This document shows, piece after piece, positions 23,429 to 31,108 of a stretch of 64,000 nucleotides of DNA. Position 1 is the first letter of the stretch. Each line of letters starts with the position of its first letter. The stretch spans positions 186,001 through 250,000 of the forward strand of contig NZ_JASGBH010000003.1 in the NCBI RefSeq assembly GCF_030053395.1. The letters are read 5' to 3'. Below the pieces are notes generated by a model. That model saw only the letters and a program-made list of their open reading frames with translations. It did not search any database and had not been told where the DNA came from. The stretch is from Limnohabitans lacus (GTDB lineage Bacteria; Pseudomonadota; Gammaproteobacteria; Burkholderiales; Burkholderiaceae_C). The position numbers and the translations under genes are program-made.

Positions 23429-24130
23429 TTATTGAGCAGCACCCACCGTCAGCGCGACTTCGGCCAGGCCTTCGATCCGGCCGGTGATCTTGTCGCCAGG
23501 CAGCACGGCGCCCACGCCTTCGGGCGTTCCGGTGTAGATCAAATCGCCAGGCTGCAGGTGGTAGTAAGTGGACAGGTCGGCGATGATTTCGCGGATGTTC
23601 CAAATCAGCTTGTCCACGTTGGATGACTGCTTGGTTTGGCCATTCACTTCCAAAGCGATCGCGCCGCTCTCGATCACCACACCGGGCATGGGCACGATCT
23701 CGGTGCAGACCGAGCCTTGTTCGATGTCCTTGCCCGTGTCCCAAGGGCGGCCTTTGTCGCGTGCCACCAGCTGCAGGTCACGGCGCGTCATGTCCAGACC
23801 GGCGGCGTAGCCATAGACCAGTTCGTGCGCATTGGCTTCGCTCACGCGGAAACCTGCTTTGCCAATGGCCAGCACCAGCTCCATCTCGAAGTGGTAGTTG
23901 TTGGTGCGGGGTGGGTAAGACACGGTCGCGCCGCTTTCCACCAAGGTCTGGGGCGACTTGGTGAAGTAGAAGGCCTGCTCCACGCTCTTGTCGACGGGGC
24001 GGCCCATTTCGACGGCGTGCGCATGGTAATTGCGGCCCACGCAGAAGATGCGGTTGATCGGGAAGCGCTCTGCTTGGCCACGGATGGGCAGAGATTGAAC
24101 GGCGGGTGGTGTGAAGAGGTAGGAGGTCAT
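23429..24130 (-). CDS. nagK: Fumarylpyruvate hydrolase (fumarylacetoacetate hydrolase family)
   Basis: Cleaves fumarylpyruvate to fumarate and pyruvate, the last gentisate-pathway step. The 233-residue protein shows FCVGRNYHAHAVEMG, the metal-binding EMELVLAIGKAG (Glu ligands), YGYAAGLDMTRRDLQ (Asp ligand), KGRPWDTGK and a C-terminal TGTPEGVGAVLPGD. Length and motifs fit small FAH-family hydrolases such as NagK. It lies 61 bases upstream of the isomerase gene and 23 bases downstream of the dioxygenase gene in the same leftward operon. Confidence 0.9.
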   Translation of the reverse strand: MTSYLFTPPAVQSLPIRGQAERFPINRIFCVGRNYHAHAVEMGRPVDKSVEQAFYFTKSPQTLVESGATVSYPPRTNNYHFEMELVLAIGKAGFRVSEANAHELVYGYAAGLDMTRRDLQLVARDKGRPWDTGKDIEQGSVCTEIVPMPGVVIESGAIALEVNGQTKQSSNVDKLIWNIREIIADLSTYYHLQPGDLIYTGTPEGVGAVLPGDKITGRIEGLAEVALTVGAAQ

Positions 24131-24153
24131 GGTTGGCAATGAAAAGAAAAAAA

Positions 24154-25191
24154 TCAGCCGCGGTTCTCGTAGACACCGAGTTTGCGGTGCAGTGGCGACT
24201 CGTCGGCCATAAAGATGAAGGCGGGTTGGTTGGCGTTCAGGTTCTTCAGCGTCACAGCCTCGTAGCCGGGGGCGCAGCATGTGTCGGCCTCGGCCAATGT
24301 GAAGGTGCTGGCCACGATTTGGGCTTGCACCGCGCCTTCGATCACATGGAAGACTTGCGCAGGTGAGCGCGCAGGCAGGCGCAGGCTCTGGCCGGGGCGC
24401 AGCATCAGGGCGTAAAAGCCCAAAATGTTTTCTGCATCACTGCCGGTTTCGGGGTTGGTGTAAGTGACTTGCACCTGCTCCAGTTCGGCGTTGTCAGCGG
24501 CCAGCGACTCAAGCGCCGCCTTGGCGTCTTTCCAGGCGTAGCGCAGCATGGGGTAGGCCTTTTTGCTGCGGTCAAACACATGCGAGGGCACCACGCCGCC
24601 ACGGGCGTATTGCTGGTCGCTGCGGCCTGGCTGCACGGCCTGGCGGTCGCCGTTGATGTGGTAGCTGGCCTCCATGTAATAGACCAGAGGCAAGTCCAGC
24701 ACGTCCAGCCAAATGACCGGGTCGGTGCCGTCGTGGCCGTGCTCGTGCCACAGGCCGGTGGGCGTCAAGATCAAATCACCCCGGCTCATGGGGCATTTCT
24801 CGCCGTCCACCGTGGTCCATGCGCCTTCGCCTTCCACGACCATGCGCACCGCGTTGGGCGTGTGGCGGTGGCTGGGGGCCCACTCGCCGGGCATGAGCAA
24901 CTGCATGCCCAAATACATGGCGGCAGAGGCCTGCATTTTGTCCAGGCCGTGTCCCGGGTTGGCCAGCACCAGCACGCGGCGCTCGGCTTTTTGAATCGGG
25001 GTCAGTTCGCCCGCTTTGAGCAAGAGCGGCTTGATGTCCTTGTAAGCCCAGCAGGTGGGCTGGGTCTGGCGGGTGGGCACCTTGGGCGGCAGCACGCCGC
25101 GCAGGCTGGGCCACAGCGGCACCAGGTTCAGCTCGCGCAGGTCTTGCACATAGTCGGGGGGCAGGTCTTCGAGTCGTCCGAGGTCGTTCAT
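24154..25191 (-). CDS. Gentisate 1,2-dioxygenase
   Basis: Fe(II) ring-cleaving dioxygenase of 345 residues converting gentisate to maleylpyruvate. It is a bicupin: the first cupin holds the iron ligands in SHRHT (His and His) and the later His of WHEHGHDG; the second cupin begins near ILGFYALMLRPGQS. Start chosen at MNDLGRLEDLPPDYV, preceded by GGAG; this matches the N-terminus of NagI/SdgD-type enzymes. It lies 18 bases after the 3-hydroxybenzoate hydroxylase gene, which supplies its substrate. Confidence 0.93.
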   Translation of the reverse strand: MNDLGRLEDLPPDYVQDLRELNLVPLWPSLRGVLPPKVPTRQTQPTCWAYKDIKPLLLKAGELTPIQKAERRVLVLANPGHGLDKMQASAAMYLGMQLLMPGEWAPSHRHTPNAVRMVVEGEGAWTTVDGEKCPMSRGDLILTPTGLWHEHGHDGTDPVIWLDVLDLPLVYYMEASYHINGDRQAVQPGRSDQQYARGGVVPSHVFDRSKKAYPMLRYAWKDAKAALESLAADNAELEQVQVTYTNPETGSDAENILGFYALMLRPGQSLRLPARSPAQVFHVIEGAVQAQIVASTFTLAEADTCCAPGYEAVTLKNLNANQPAFIFMADESPLHRKLGVYENRG

Positions 25192-25209
25192 GTTCTGGTC
25201 TCCGTGCAA

Positions 25210-26421
25210 TCAGGTGTGTTGTGCGGCATCGAGGCAGTTGCTCACGTTCCAGCCGTAAAGCCACGCCATCGCATCATAAAAGCGCTCCGGGCTGCGGCCG
25301 CGCCAGAGGTCGTTGCGCACCAGGCGCTCCACGCCCTTGGCATGGTAGATGCGGCCCATCTCGCGGCTCGACAGTACGATGCGGGCCGTGCGGGCCACGC
25401 GGGCGCGTTGGTACATGTCCAAAGCTTTGGGCCAGTCGTTGTGGTGGGTGCGCAGGGCTTCGCCCAAAGTGACGGCGTCTTCCATCGCCATGCAGGCGCC
25501 TTGCGCCATGTATTGGGTGGTGGGGTGGGCGGCGTCGCCCAGCAAGGTCACGCGGCCATAGGTCCATTGGCCAATCGGCTCGCGGTCGGCCGTGGCCCAG
25601 CGCTTCCAGGTCTTGGGCAGGTCGATCAGTTGGCGTGCTTTGGGGCAGATGCCCTGGAAGTAGCTTTGCACTTCTTCTTTGCTGCCATCCTTGACGCCCC
25701 ATTCCTCTTGCTCGCGGCTGTGGAAGGTCACGACCACGTTGTACTGCTCACCACCGCGCAGGGGGTAGTGCACCAGGTGGCAATTGGGGCCGACCCAAAT
25801 CGCTGCGGCGTTCCACTGCAGGTCTTGTGGAAAGTCTTTTTTGTCCACCACAGCGCGGTACACCACATGCCCCGTCACGCGGGCCGGATCACCCACAAAC
25901 TGCTCGCGCACCACCGACTTCACGCCGTCGGCCCCGATCAAAGCGCAGCCCTTGAAAGCCTTGCCGTTTTGGTCCCACACCGTCACGCTGCTGTCGTCTT
26001 GCTCGATGCGCACGACGCGGGTGTTGGTGTGAAACTGCACTTGACCGGTTTCTTGCGCGCCTTCGAGCAGCGACAAATGGACATCGGCGCGGTGAATCAC
26101 GGCGTAGGGGTTGCCAAAGCGTTGGCGGAATTTTTCGTCCGTCGGGATCTTGCCCACTTGGTACTCGTCGATCGCGTCGTGCATCACCATGTAATCGGTG
26201 TAAACCGCACGGCCACGCGCTTTGTCGCCGATGCCCAATGCGTCGAACGCATGAAAGGCGTTGGGGCCCAGCTGGATGCCTGCACCGATCTCACCGATCT
26301 CGGGGGCTTGCTCCAGCACGGTGACTTCAAAGCCCTGGCGCACCAAAGCCAAGGCAGCGGCCAAGCCGCCAATGCCACCGCCAGCCACGATGACGGGGAG
26401 TTGTGATTGCGCTGTGCTCAT
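25210..26421 (-). CDS. 3-hydroxybenzoate 6-monooxygenase
   Basis: FAD-dependent aromatic hydroxylase of 403 residues forming gentisate from 3-hydroxybenzoate with NADH and O2. It has the FAD fold VIVAGGGIGGLAAALAL, the DG motif CALIGADGVKSVVRE, and the second FAD motif RVTLLGDAAHPTTQYMAQG. The overall pattern and the gene order hydroxylase-dioxygenase-hydrolase-isomerase match XlnD/MhbM/NagX-type 3-hydroxybenzoate hydroxylases rather than salicylate 1-hydroxylases. It is the first gene of the operon, with repeated AT-rich half sites about 35 bases upstream. Confidence 0.88.
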   Translation of the reverse strand: MSTAQSQLPVIVAGGGIGGLAAALALVRQGFEVTVLEQAPEIGEIGAGIQLGPNAFHAFDALGIGDKARGRAVYTDYMVMHDAIDEYQVGKIPTDEKFRQRFGNPYAVIHRADVHLSLLEGAQETGQVQFHTNTRVVRIEQDDSSVTVWDQNGKAFKGCALIGADGVKSVVREQFVGDPARVTGHVVYRAVVDKKDFPQDLQWNAAAIWVGPNCHLVHYPLRGGEQYNVVVTFHSREQEEWGVKDGSKEEVQSYFQGICPKARQLIDLPKTWKRWATADREPIGQWTYGRVTLLGDAAHPTTQYMAQGACMAMEDAVTLGEALRTHHNDWPKALDMYQRARVARTARIVLSSREMGRIYHAKGVERLVRNDLWRGRSPERFYDAMAWLYGWNVSNCLDAAQHT

Positions 26422-26455
26422 GGGGTCTCCTCAATTTCACGTTGAAAGAATGCAT

Positions 26456-26479
26456 GCATATTATATGTGCGCATATTAT
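26456..26479. promoter_or_regulatory. Candidate operator of the gentisate operon
   Basis: GCATATTAT occurs twice as a direct repeat (26456-26464 and 26471-26479). Between and overlapping them is an ATATG-N4-CATAT dyad (26463-26476). The AT-rich element sits 35-58 bases before the hydroxylase start, where a MarR- or LysR-type regulator could act. No such regulator gene is adjacent. Confidence 0.4.
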
Positions 26480-26778
26480 TTCGCAAGTCAAATCCGAAAC
26501 CCAGGAGTTAGTATTTACCCTGGGTCTCGGCTTGCCATGGGATTGGCCACACCGCCGATTTGCCGATGCCGCGATGGATGAAAGGGGTGTTGTTGCCAAA
26601 TCATGCACATCAGCACGTCTGGGCAAGGCTTTTGGCATTGGCCAGGCCTTGCGTCGGTTTTTGCGACAACAGGCCAGGTGCCCTGTCTGTGGGGTGCAAA
26701 AGAAAGAGAAACCCAAAGCCCCATGGTCTGTTCACAGCGCCCCCAGTTTTTGATGGCATTCGAGGTGAACCGATGTGG

Positions 26779-26807
26779 CTCGACACAGGGGAAACCCCTG
26801 TGTCGAG
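26779..26807. repeat. Perfect 13-bp hairpin upstream of paaZ
   Basis: CTCGACACAGGGG and CCCCTGTGTCGAG enclose an AAA loop. No T-run follows on either strand. It lies in the 484-base gap 26422-26905 between the divergent gentisate operon and paaZ; that gap otherwise contains the operator candidates listed here and no recognisable gene. Confidence 0.7.
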
Positions 26808-26835
26808 CGTCTGTGCGGCCCGCTTAAACCGATTA

Positions 26836-26865
26836 GAATTAACCGACCGCTCGGTTGGTTAATTC
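26836..26865. promoter_or_regulatory. 30-bp palindromic operator before paaZ, TetR/PaaR type
   Basis: The arms GAATTAACCGACCG and CGGTTGGTTAATTC around a CT centre are complementary at all but one pair. The core ACCGACCG-N2-CGGT resembles operators known for PaaR-type TetR repressors of the phenylacetate pathway in betaproteobacteria. It lies 40 bases before the paaZ start codon. Confidence 0.7.
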
Positions 26866-26905
26866 CTTCTGGCCGAGTTTTGACCTATACGGAAAGCGCA
26901 TTGTC

Positions 26906-28951
26906 ATGTCCCAAGTCCTGCAAAGTTTCATCGGTGGCCAATGGATCGGCCAACAAGGCGCGCAAGCCCTGCGCAGCGCCATCAACGGTGCCACAGTCGC
27001 CCAAACCCATGCGGAAGCGATCGACTTCGGCGATGCTGTGCACTTCGCACGCACCGTCGGTCTGCCCAATCTGCTCAAGCTGGATTTTCAAGAGCGCGCC
27101 CAGCGCCTCAAGGCTCTGGCCAAATACCTGGGTGAGCACAAAGAGCAGCTGTACGCGATTTCGGCCCACACGGGCGCGACACGCGCTGACAGCTGGGTGG
27201 ACATCGAAGGCGGTGCGGGCACCTTGTTCGCGTACGCCAGCATGGGCAGCAACGAGCTGCCCAGCGGCAACCTGATTCACGAAGGTCCGGCATTCCCCTT
27301 GGGCAAAAAGGGCGGCTTTGCGGGCACGCACATCTTGGTGCCGCGCGGCGGCATCGCGGTGCACATCAACGCCTTCAACTTCCCCATCTGGGGCCTGCTT
27401 GAAAAATTCGCGCCCAGCTTTTTGGCTGGTATGCCTTGCATCGGCAAACCCGCTTCGTCCACCAGCTACCTGACCGAAGCCATGGTGCGCTTGGTGGAGC
27501 AATCGGGCATCTTGCCCGCAGGCGCTTTGCAGCTGGTGATTGGCTCCACGGGTGATTTGCTCGACCGCTTGAACGGCCAAGACGTGGTCACTTTCACCGG
27601 CTCGGCCGACACCGCCGCCATGCTGCGTGTGCACCCCAATGTGGTGAAAAACAGCATCCCCTTCAATGCCGAGGCCGACTCGCTCAACTGCGCCATCCTC
27701 GCGCCTGATGTGACACCCGACGACGAAGAGTTTGATTTGTTCGTGAAAGAAGTCGCTCGCGAAATGACCGTCAAGGCGGGGCAAAAATGCACCGCCATTC
27801 GCCGTGCCATCGTGCCGCGCCAGCACCTGGACGCCGTAGCCGAGAAGCTCCAAGCGCGTCTGGCCAAAGTGGTGGTGGGCGATCCATCGGTCGAGGGCGT
27901 GAAGATGGGGGCACTGGCCTCGCACGCCCAGCAGGCCGACGTGGCCGAGCGTGTGGCCCTGCTGCGCCAAAGTGCCGAGCTGGTGTTTGGTGGCGGTGCC
28001 GATTTCAAGCCGGTGGGGCAGGGCGTTGAAGGCGGTGCCTTCTTCCAGCCCACGCTGCTGCTGTGCCAAAAACCTTTGCACACCGACAGCGTGCACGACG
28101 TGGAAGCCTTTGGCCCCGTCAGCACCCTCATGCCTTACGACGGCATCCACGAAGCGCTGCAACTGGCCGCACGCGGTCAGGGCAGCTTGGTGGGCACGCT
28201 CGTGACCAAGGACCCGCAAGTGGCTGCCCGCGTGATCCCTGTGGCCGCTGCCTTGCACGGTCGCCTGCACATCTTGGACCGCGAAGCCGCTGTGGAATCG
28301 ACCGGTCACGGCTCGCCGCTGCCACCCCTCAAGCACGGCGGTCCTGGCCGCGCAGGGGGTGGTGAAGAACTCGGCGGCATCCGCGCCGTCAAGCACCTGA
28401 TGCAGCGCACTGCGTTGCAAGGCTCGCCCACCATGATCGCCGCCGTCACAGGCGAGTACATGCGCGGCGCCAAGCTGATCGAAACCGAAGTTCACCCCTT
28501 CCGCCGCTACTTTGAAGAATTGCAAATTGGCGAGAGCCTGCTGACCCACCGCCGCACCGTGGGCGAGGCCGACATCGTGGCTTTTGGCGGTCTGTCGGGC
28601 GACTATTTCTACATGCACTTCGACGAAATCGCCGCCAAGGACTCGCCGTTTGGCAAGCGCATTGCACACGGCTACTTCGTGCTGTCGGCCGCAGCGGGTT
28701 TGTTTGTCTCGCCCGCGCCCGGCCCGGTGCTGGCCAACTACGGCCTCGACACCCTGCGCTTCGTCAAGCCTGTGGGCATTGGCGACACCATCCAGGCCCG
28801 TTTGACGGCCAAGCGCAAGATCGACCGCCAAAAGAAAGACGCCAACGGCGTGGGCCAAGGCGTGGTGGCTTGGGATGTGGAAGTGACCAACCAGCTGGGC
28901 GAAGTCGTGGCCAGCTACGACATCTTGACCTTGGTGGCCAAAAAGGGCTGA
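26906..28951 (+). CDS. paaZ: Bifunctional oxepin-CoA hydrolase / aldehyde dehydrogenase PaaZ
   Basis: Opens the seven-membered oxepin-CoA ring of the aerobic phenylacetate pathway and oxidises the resulting semialdehyde. The 681-residue protein has an N-terminal aldehyde dehydrogenase domain (about 1-520, catalytic Cys295 in [11 protein letters not shown], the same number as the E. coli enzyme) and a C-terminal MaoC-like hot-dog hydratase domain (about 535-681, with [13 protein letters not shown] and [15 protein letters not shown]). The other paa genes are not in the window, so it is a detached member of the pathway. The start [11 protein letters not shown] was chosen by homology. Confidence 0.93.
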   Translation: MSQVLQSFIGGQWIGQQGAQALRSAINGATVAQTHAEAIDFGDAVHFARTVGLPNLLKLDFQERAQRLKALAKYLGEHKEQLYAISAHTGATRADSWVDIEGGAGTLFAYASMGSNELPSGNLIHEGPAFPLGKKGGFAGTHILVPRGGIAVHINAFNFPIWGLLEKFAPSFLAGMPCIGKPASSTSYLTEAMVRLVEQSGILPAGALQLVIGSTGDLLDRLNGQDVVTFTGSADTAAMLRVHPNVVKNSIPFNAEADSLNCAILAPDVTPDDEEFDLFVKEVAREMTVKAGQKCTAIRRAIVPRQHLDAVAEKLQARLAKVVVGDPSVEGVKMGALASHAQQADVAERVALLRQSAELVFGGGADFKPVGQGVEGGAFFQPTLLLCQKPLHTDSVHDVEAFGPVSTLMPYDGIHEALQLAARGQGSLVGTLVTKDPQVAARVIPVAAALHGRLHILDREAAVESTGHGSPLPPLKHGGPGRAGGGEELGGIRAVKHLMQRTALQGSPTMIAAVTGEYMRGAKLIETEVHPFRRYFEELQIGESLLTHRRTVGEADIVAFGGLSGDYFYMHFDEIAAKDSPFGKRIAHGYFVLSAAAGLFVSPAPGPVLANYGLDTLRFVKPVGIGDTIQARLTAKRKIDRQKKDANGVGQGVVAWDVEVTNQLGEVVASYDILTLVAKKG

Positions 28952-28968
28952 GGTCCGCAAGGAGCGCT

Positions 28969-29583
28969 ATGAACTGGTACGACCGCGTGGTGCTCCCCTA
29001 CATGATCGACATGGCCTGCGGCCTGCCGATGGTGCAAAAGCAGCGTCGGCAATTGCTGCCCCAAGCGCAAGGCCGTGTGCTTGAAGTAGGCATGGGCACG
29101 GGACGCAACCTGCCGTTTTACGACCGCAGCCGCGTGACCCGCTTGGTTGGCGTGGACCCAGCCCTTCAGATGCACCGCTTGGCCCAAAAGCGCAGCCAAA
29201 GGGCCGGCATTGCGGTCGAGCTGATGGGCTTGTCGGCCGAGCAGCTGCCCACGGCCGATGCCAGCTTTGACACCGTGGTCTGCACCTACACCTTGTGCAG
29301 CATCCCCGATGCGGTGCAGGCCCTGCGCGAGATGCGCCGGGTCTTGGTGCCGGGCGGTCAGCTGCTGTTTTGCGAGCATGGCCGTGCGCCCGATCCCAAC
29401 GTGCGCCGGTGGCAAGACCGGCTTCAGCCCCTGTGGGGGCCTTTGGCCGGTGGCTGCCAGTTGGGAAGGGACATTCCCGAATTGCTGGCAGAAGCAGGCT
29501 TTGCAGCCGACACACAATCGGCCTATTTGCCCGGGCCCCGGCCCATGACCTTCCATTACTGGGGACAGGCCAAGGCGGCCTGA
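28969..29583 (+). CDS. Class I SAM-dependent methyltransferase
   Basis: A 204-residue methyltransferase-11 type protein. The SAM-binding motif is VLEVGMGTGRNLPFYD (about residues 38-53), followed by the acidic VGVDPALQM and the post-motif FDTVVCTYTLCSIPD and LREMRRVLVPGG. It resembles small UbiE/phospholipid-methyltransferase-like proteins; the acceptor is unknown. AAGGAG lies 6 bases before ATG. It starts 17 bases after paaZ and is followed 17 bases later by an alcohol dehydrogenase gene, so the three form one transcription unit. Confidence 0.87.
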   Translation: MNWYDRVVLPYMIDMACGLPMVQKQRRQLLPQAQGRVLEVGMGTGRNLPFYDRSRVTRLVGVDPALQMHRLAQKRSQRAGIAVELMGLSAEQLPTADASFDTVVCTYTLCSIPDAVQALREMRRVLVPGGQLLFCEHGRAPDPNVRRWQDRLQPLWGPLAGGCQLGRDIPELLAEAGFAADTQSAYLPGPRPMTFHYWGQAKAA

Positions 29584-29600
29584 TCCCGCAAGGATTTCCG

Positions 29601-30635
29601 ATGAAAGCGGTTTACCTCACCGGTCACGGTGGCAACGACGTGGTGGCCGTGGGTGACCGGCCCATGCCAGAGCGACCAGCGGGCCAAGTGCTGGTGCGCA
29701 TGCACGCCGCCACGCTCAACCGGGTGGATCTGTACATGCGTGACAGCGGCGCGGGCATCACCCACACGCTGCCCCAAACCATGGGGCTCGATGGCGCGGG
29801 TGTGATCGAAGCGTTGGACGAGGGGGACCACGGTCTGCACATCGGGCAACAGGTGCTGGTGTACCCCGCTTTGACTTGCGGCATCTGCGAGTTTTGCCAA
29901 AGCGGCGAAGAGGTGCTGTGCACCCGCATGAGCCTGTTGGGCGAGCACCGCGACGGCACTTTGTCGGAGTTCATCAGCGTGCCGGCTCGCAACCTGGTGC
30001 CCATGCCCACGGGCTGGACATTTGAAGAAGCCGCCGCGCTGGGCGTGAACCACCTGACCGCATGGCGCATGCTGACCAGCCGCGCCCGATTGAAAGCAGG
30101 GGAGACGGTGCTGATTTTTGGCATCGGCGGCGGCGTGTCTTTGGCCGGCTTGCAATTGGCCAAAGCCATGGGCGCCAGGGTCTTCGTGACCTCGACCCAC
30201 CCAGACAAGCTGGACCGTGCGCTGGCGCTGGGGGCCGACGCGGCCATCCACAGCCATGCGCAAGACGTGGTGCAAGAGGTCATGCGCCTGACAGGCAAGC
30301 GCGGGGTGGACGTGGTGTTCGAGAACGTGGGTCAAGCCGTGTGGGACAGCGCCTTGCGATCGGCTGTGCGCGGCGGTCGCATCGTCACCTGTGGCGCCAC
30401 CACAGGCGACCAACCCGGGGCCGATTTGCGCCGCGTGTTCATTCGCCAGCTGCAGATCCTGGGTTCGACCTTGGGCAATTTGGACGAGTTGCAGCAACTC
30501 ACACAGTTTTGCGAACGCCACGGGGTCAAGCCGCTCATTGAGCGCACCTACGCCATGGACGACATTCATACCGCGCTGGACCGTTTGGCCAGCGGTCAGC
30601 AGTTTGGCAAGTTGGCGGTGCGCATCCGGGGATAA
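29601..30635 (+). CDS. Zinc-type alcohol dehydrogenase / quinone oxidoreductase-like (MDR family)
   Basis: A 344-residue medium-chain dehydrogenase. The N-terminal GroES-like domain begins MKAVYLTGHGGNDVV and has HAATLNRVDLYMRD in place of the usual catalytic Cys, then GLDGAGVIEALDEG and a structural-zinc Cys set CGICEFCQSGEEVLC. The Rossmann domain has VLIFGIGGGVSLAGLQLAKA and a VDVVFENVG segment. The catalytic-zinc Cys is not seen, which fits the zinc-containing but redox-mixed YhdH/AcuI-like group. It is likely operonic with paaZ. Substrate unknown. Confidence 0.85.
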   Translation: MKAVYLTGHGGNDVVAVGDRPMPERPAGQVLVRMHAATLNRVDLYMRDSGAGITHTLPQTMGLDGAGVIEALDEGDHGLHIGQQVLVYPALTCGICEFCQSGEEVLCTRMSLLGEHRDGTLSEFISVPARNLVPMPTGWTFEEAAALGVNHLTAWRMLTSRARLKAGETVLIFGIGGGVSLAGLQLAKAMGARVFVTSTHPDKLDRALALGADAAIHSHAQDVVQEVMRLTGKRGVDVVFENVGQAVWDSALRSAVRGGRIVTCGATTGDQPGADLRRVFIRQLQILGSTLGNLDELQQLTQFCERHGVKPLIERTYAMDDIHTALDRLASGQQFGKLAVRIRG

Positions 30636-30643
30636 TCCCTGGC

Positions 30644-31048
30644 ATGAGATCCCCCATTGCAGTTGTCGACGTTGACCGTTGCGAAACCTGGACCCGTTAC
30701 AAAAACGGCCTGTGTGACACCTGTGCAGCCAACTGCTGCACCATGCCTGTCGAGGTCAAGTTGTCGGACCTGGTGCGTCTGGAGTTGGTGGACCCGTTCG
30801 AGGCGGAACACGACGAGCCCAAGCAAATCGCTAAACGCTTGACCAAAGCGGGCCTGATCGAGCACTTCAACTTCAAGAACAGCATCTTCAGTCTGGCGCG
30901 TCGCGCCAGCGGTGACTGCCAGTTTTTGGACGCCAAAACGCGCCGCTGCACGGTGTACGACAAGCGGCCCAACACCTGTCGCTTGCACCCACAAGTCGGT
31001 CCCCGGCCCAACCATTGCCCTTACGGCAACAAAGCCCAGTCGCGCTGA
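30644..31048 (+). CDS. YkgJ-family cysteine cluster protein
   Basis: A 134-residue protein of the YkgJ (zinc/iron-chelating CxxxCxxCC) family. Cysteines appear as LCDTCAANCCTMP near the N-terminus, SGDCQFLD, RRCTVYDKRPNTCRLH and NHCPYG, the complete family set. Members are thought to bind a metal cluster; function is not established. It starts 8 bases after the alcohol dehydrogenase gene and ends at a strong bidirectional terminator shared with rpoD. Confidence 0.85.
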   Translation: MRSPIAVVDVDRCETWTRYKNGLCDTCAANCCTMPVEVKLSDLVRLELVDPFEAEHDEPKQIAKRLTKAGLIEHFNFKNSIFSLARRASGDCQFLDAKTRRCTVYDKRPNTCRLHPQVGPRPNHCPYGNKAQSR

Positions 31049-31055
31049 ATGGAAA

Positions 31056-31085
31056 AAGCCTCCCGACTTCGCAGTCGGGAGGCTT
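31056..31085. terminator. Bidirectional terminator between ykgJ-like gene and rpoD
   Basis: A perfect 13-bp stem (AAGCCTCCCGACT and complement) with a four-base loop. On the minus strand it is followed by five T, so it ends the rpoD transcript; on the plus strand the following bases are less U-rich. Confidence 0.9.
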
Positions 31086-31108
31086 GGTGCTTTTGAAAGC
31101 TGTGTGGC

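Noticed and set aside
24469..26406. 645-codon open frame on the plus strand
   Set aside because: It lies antisense to the 3-hydroxybenzoate hydroxylase and gentisate dioxygenase genes, is rich in His, Gly, Val and Ala in the manner of high-GC shadow frames, and shows no family motif.
26836..26865. Rho-independent terminator of an upstream transcript
   Set aside because: There is no T-run, the gap is between divergent genes, and the sequence matches a TetR-type operator layout.
26885..28960. 691-codon open frame on the minus strand
   Set aside because: Antisense to paaZ, whose catalytic Cys295 and MaoC domain are clear. The opposite frame is a codon-bias shadow.
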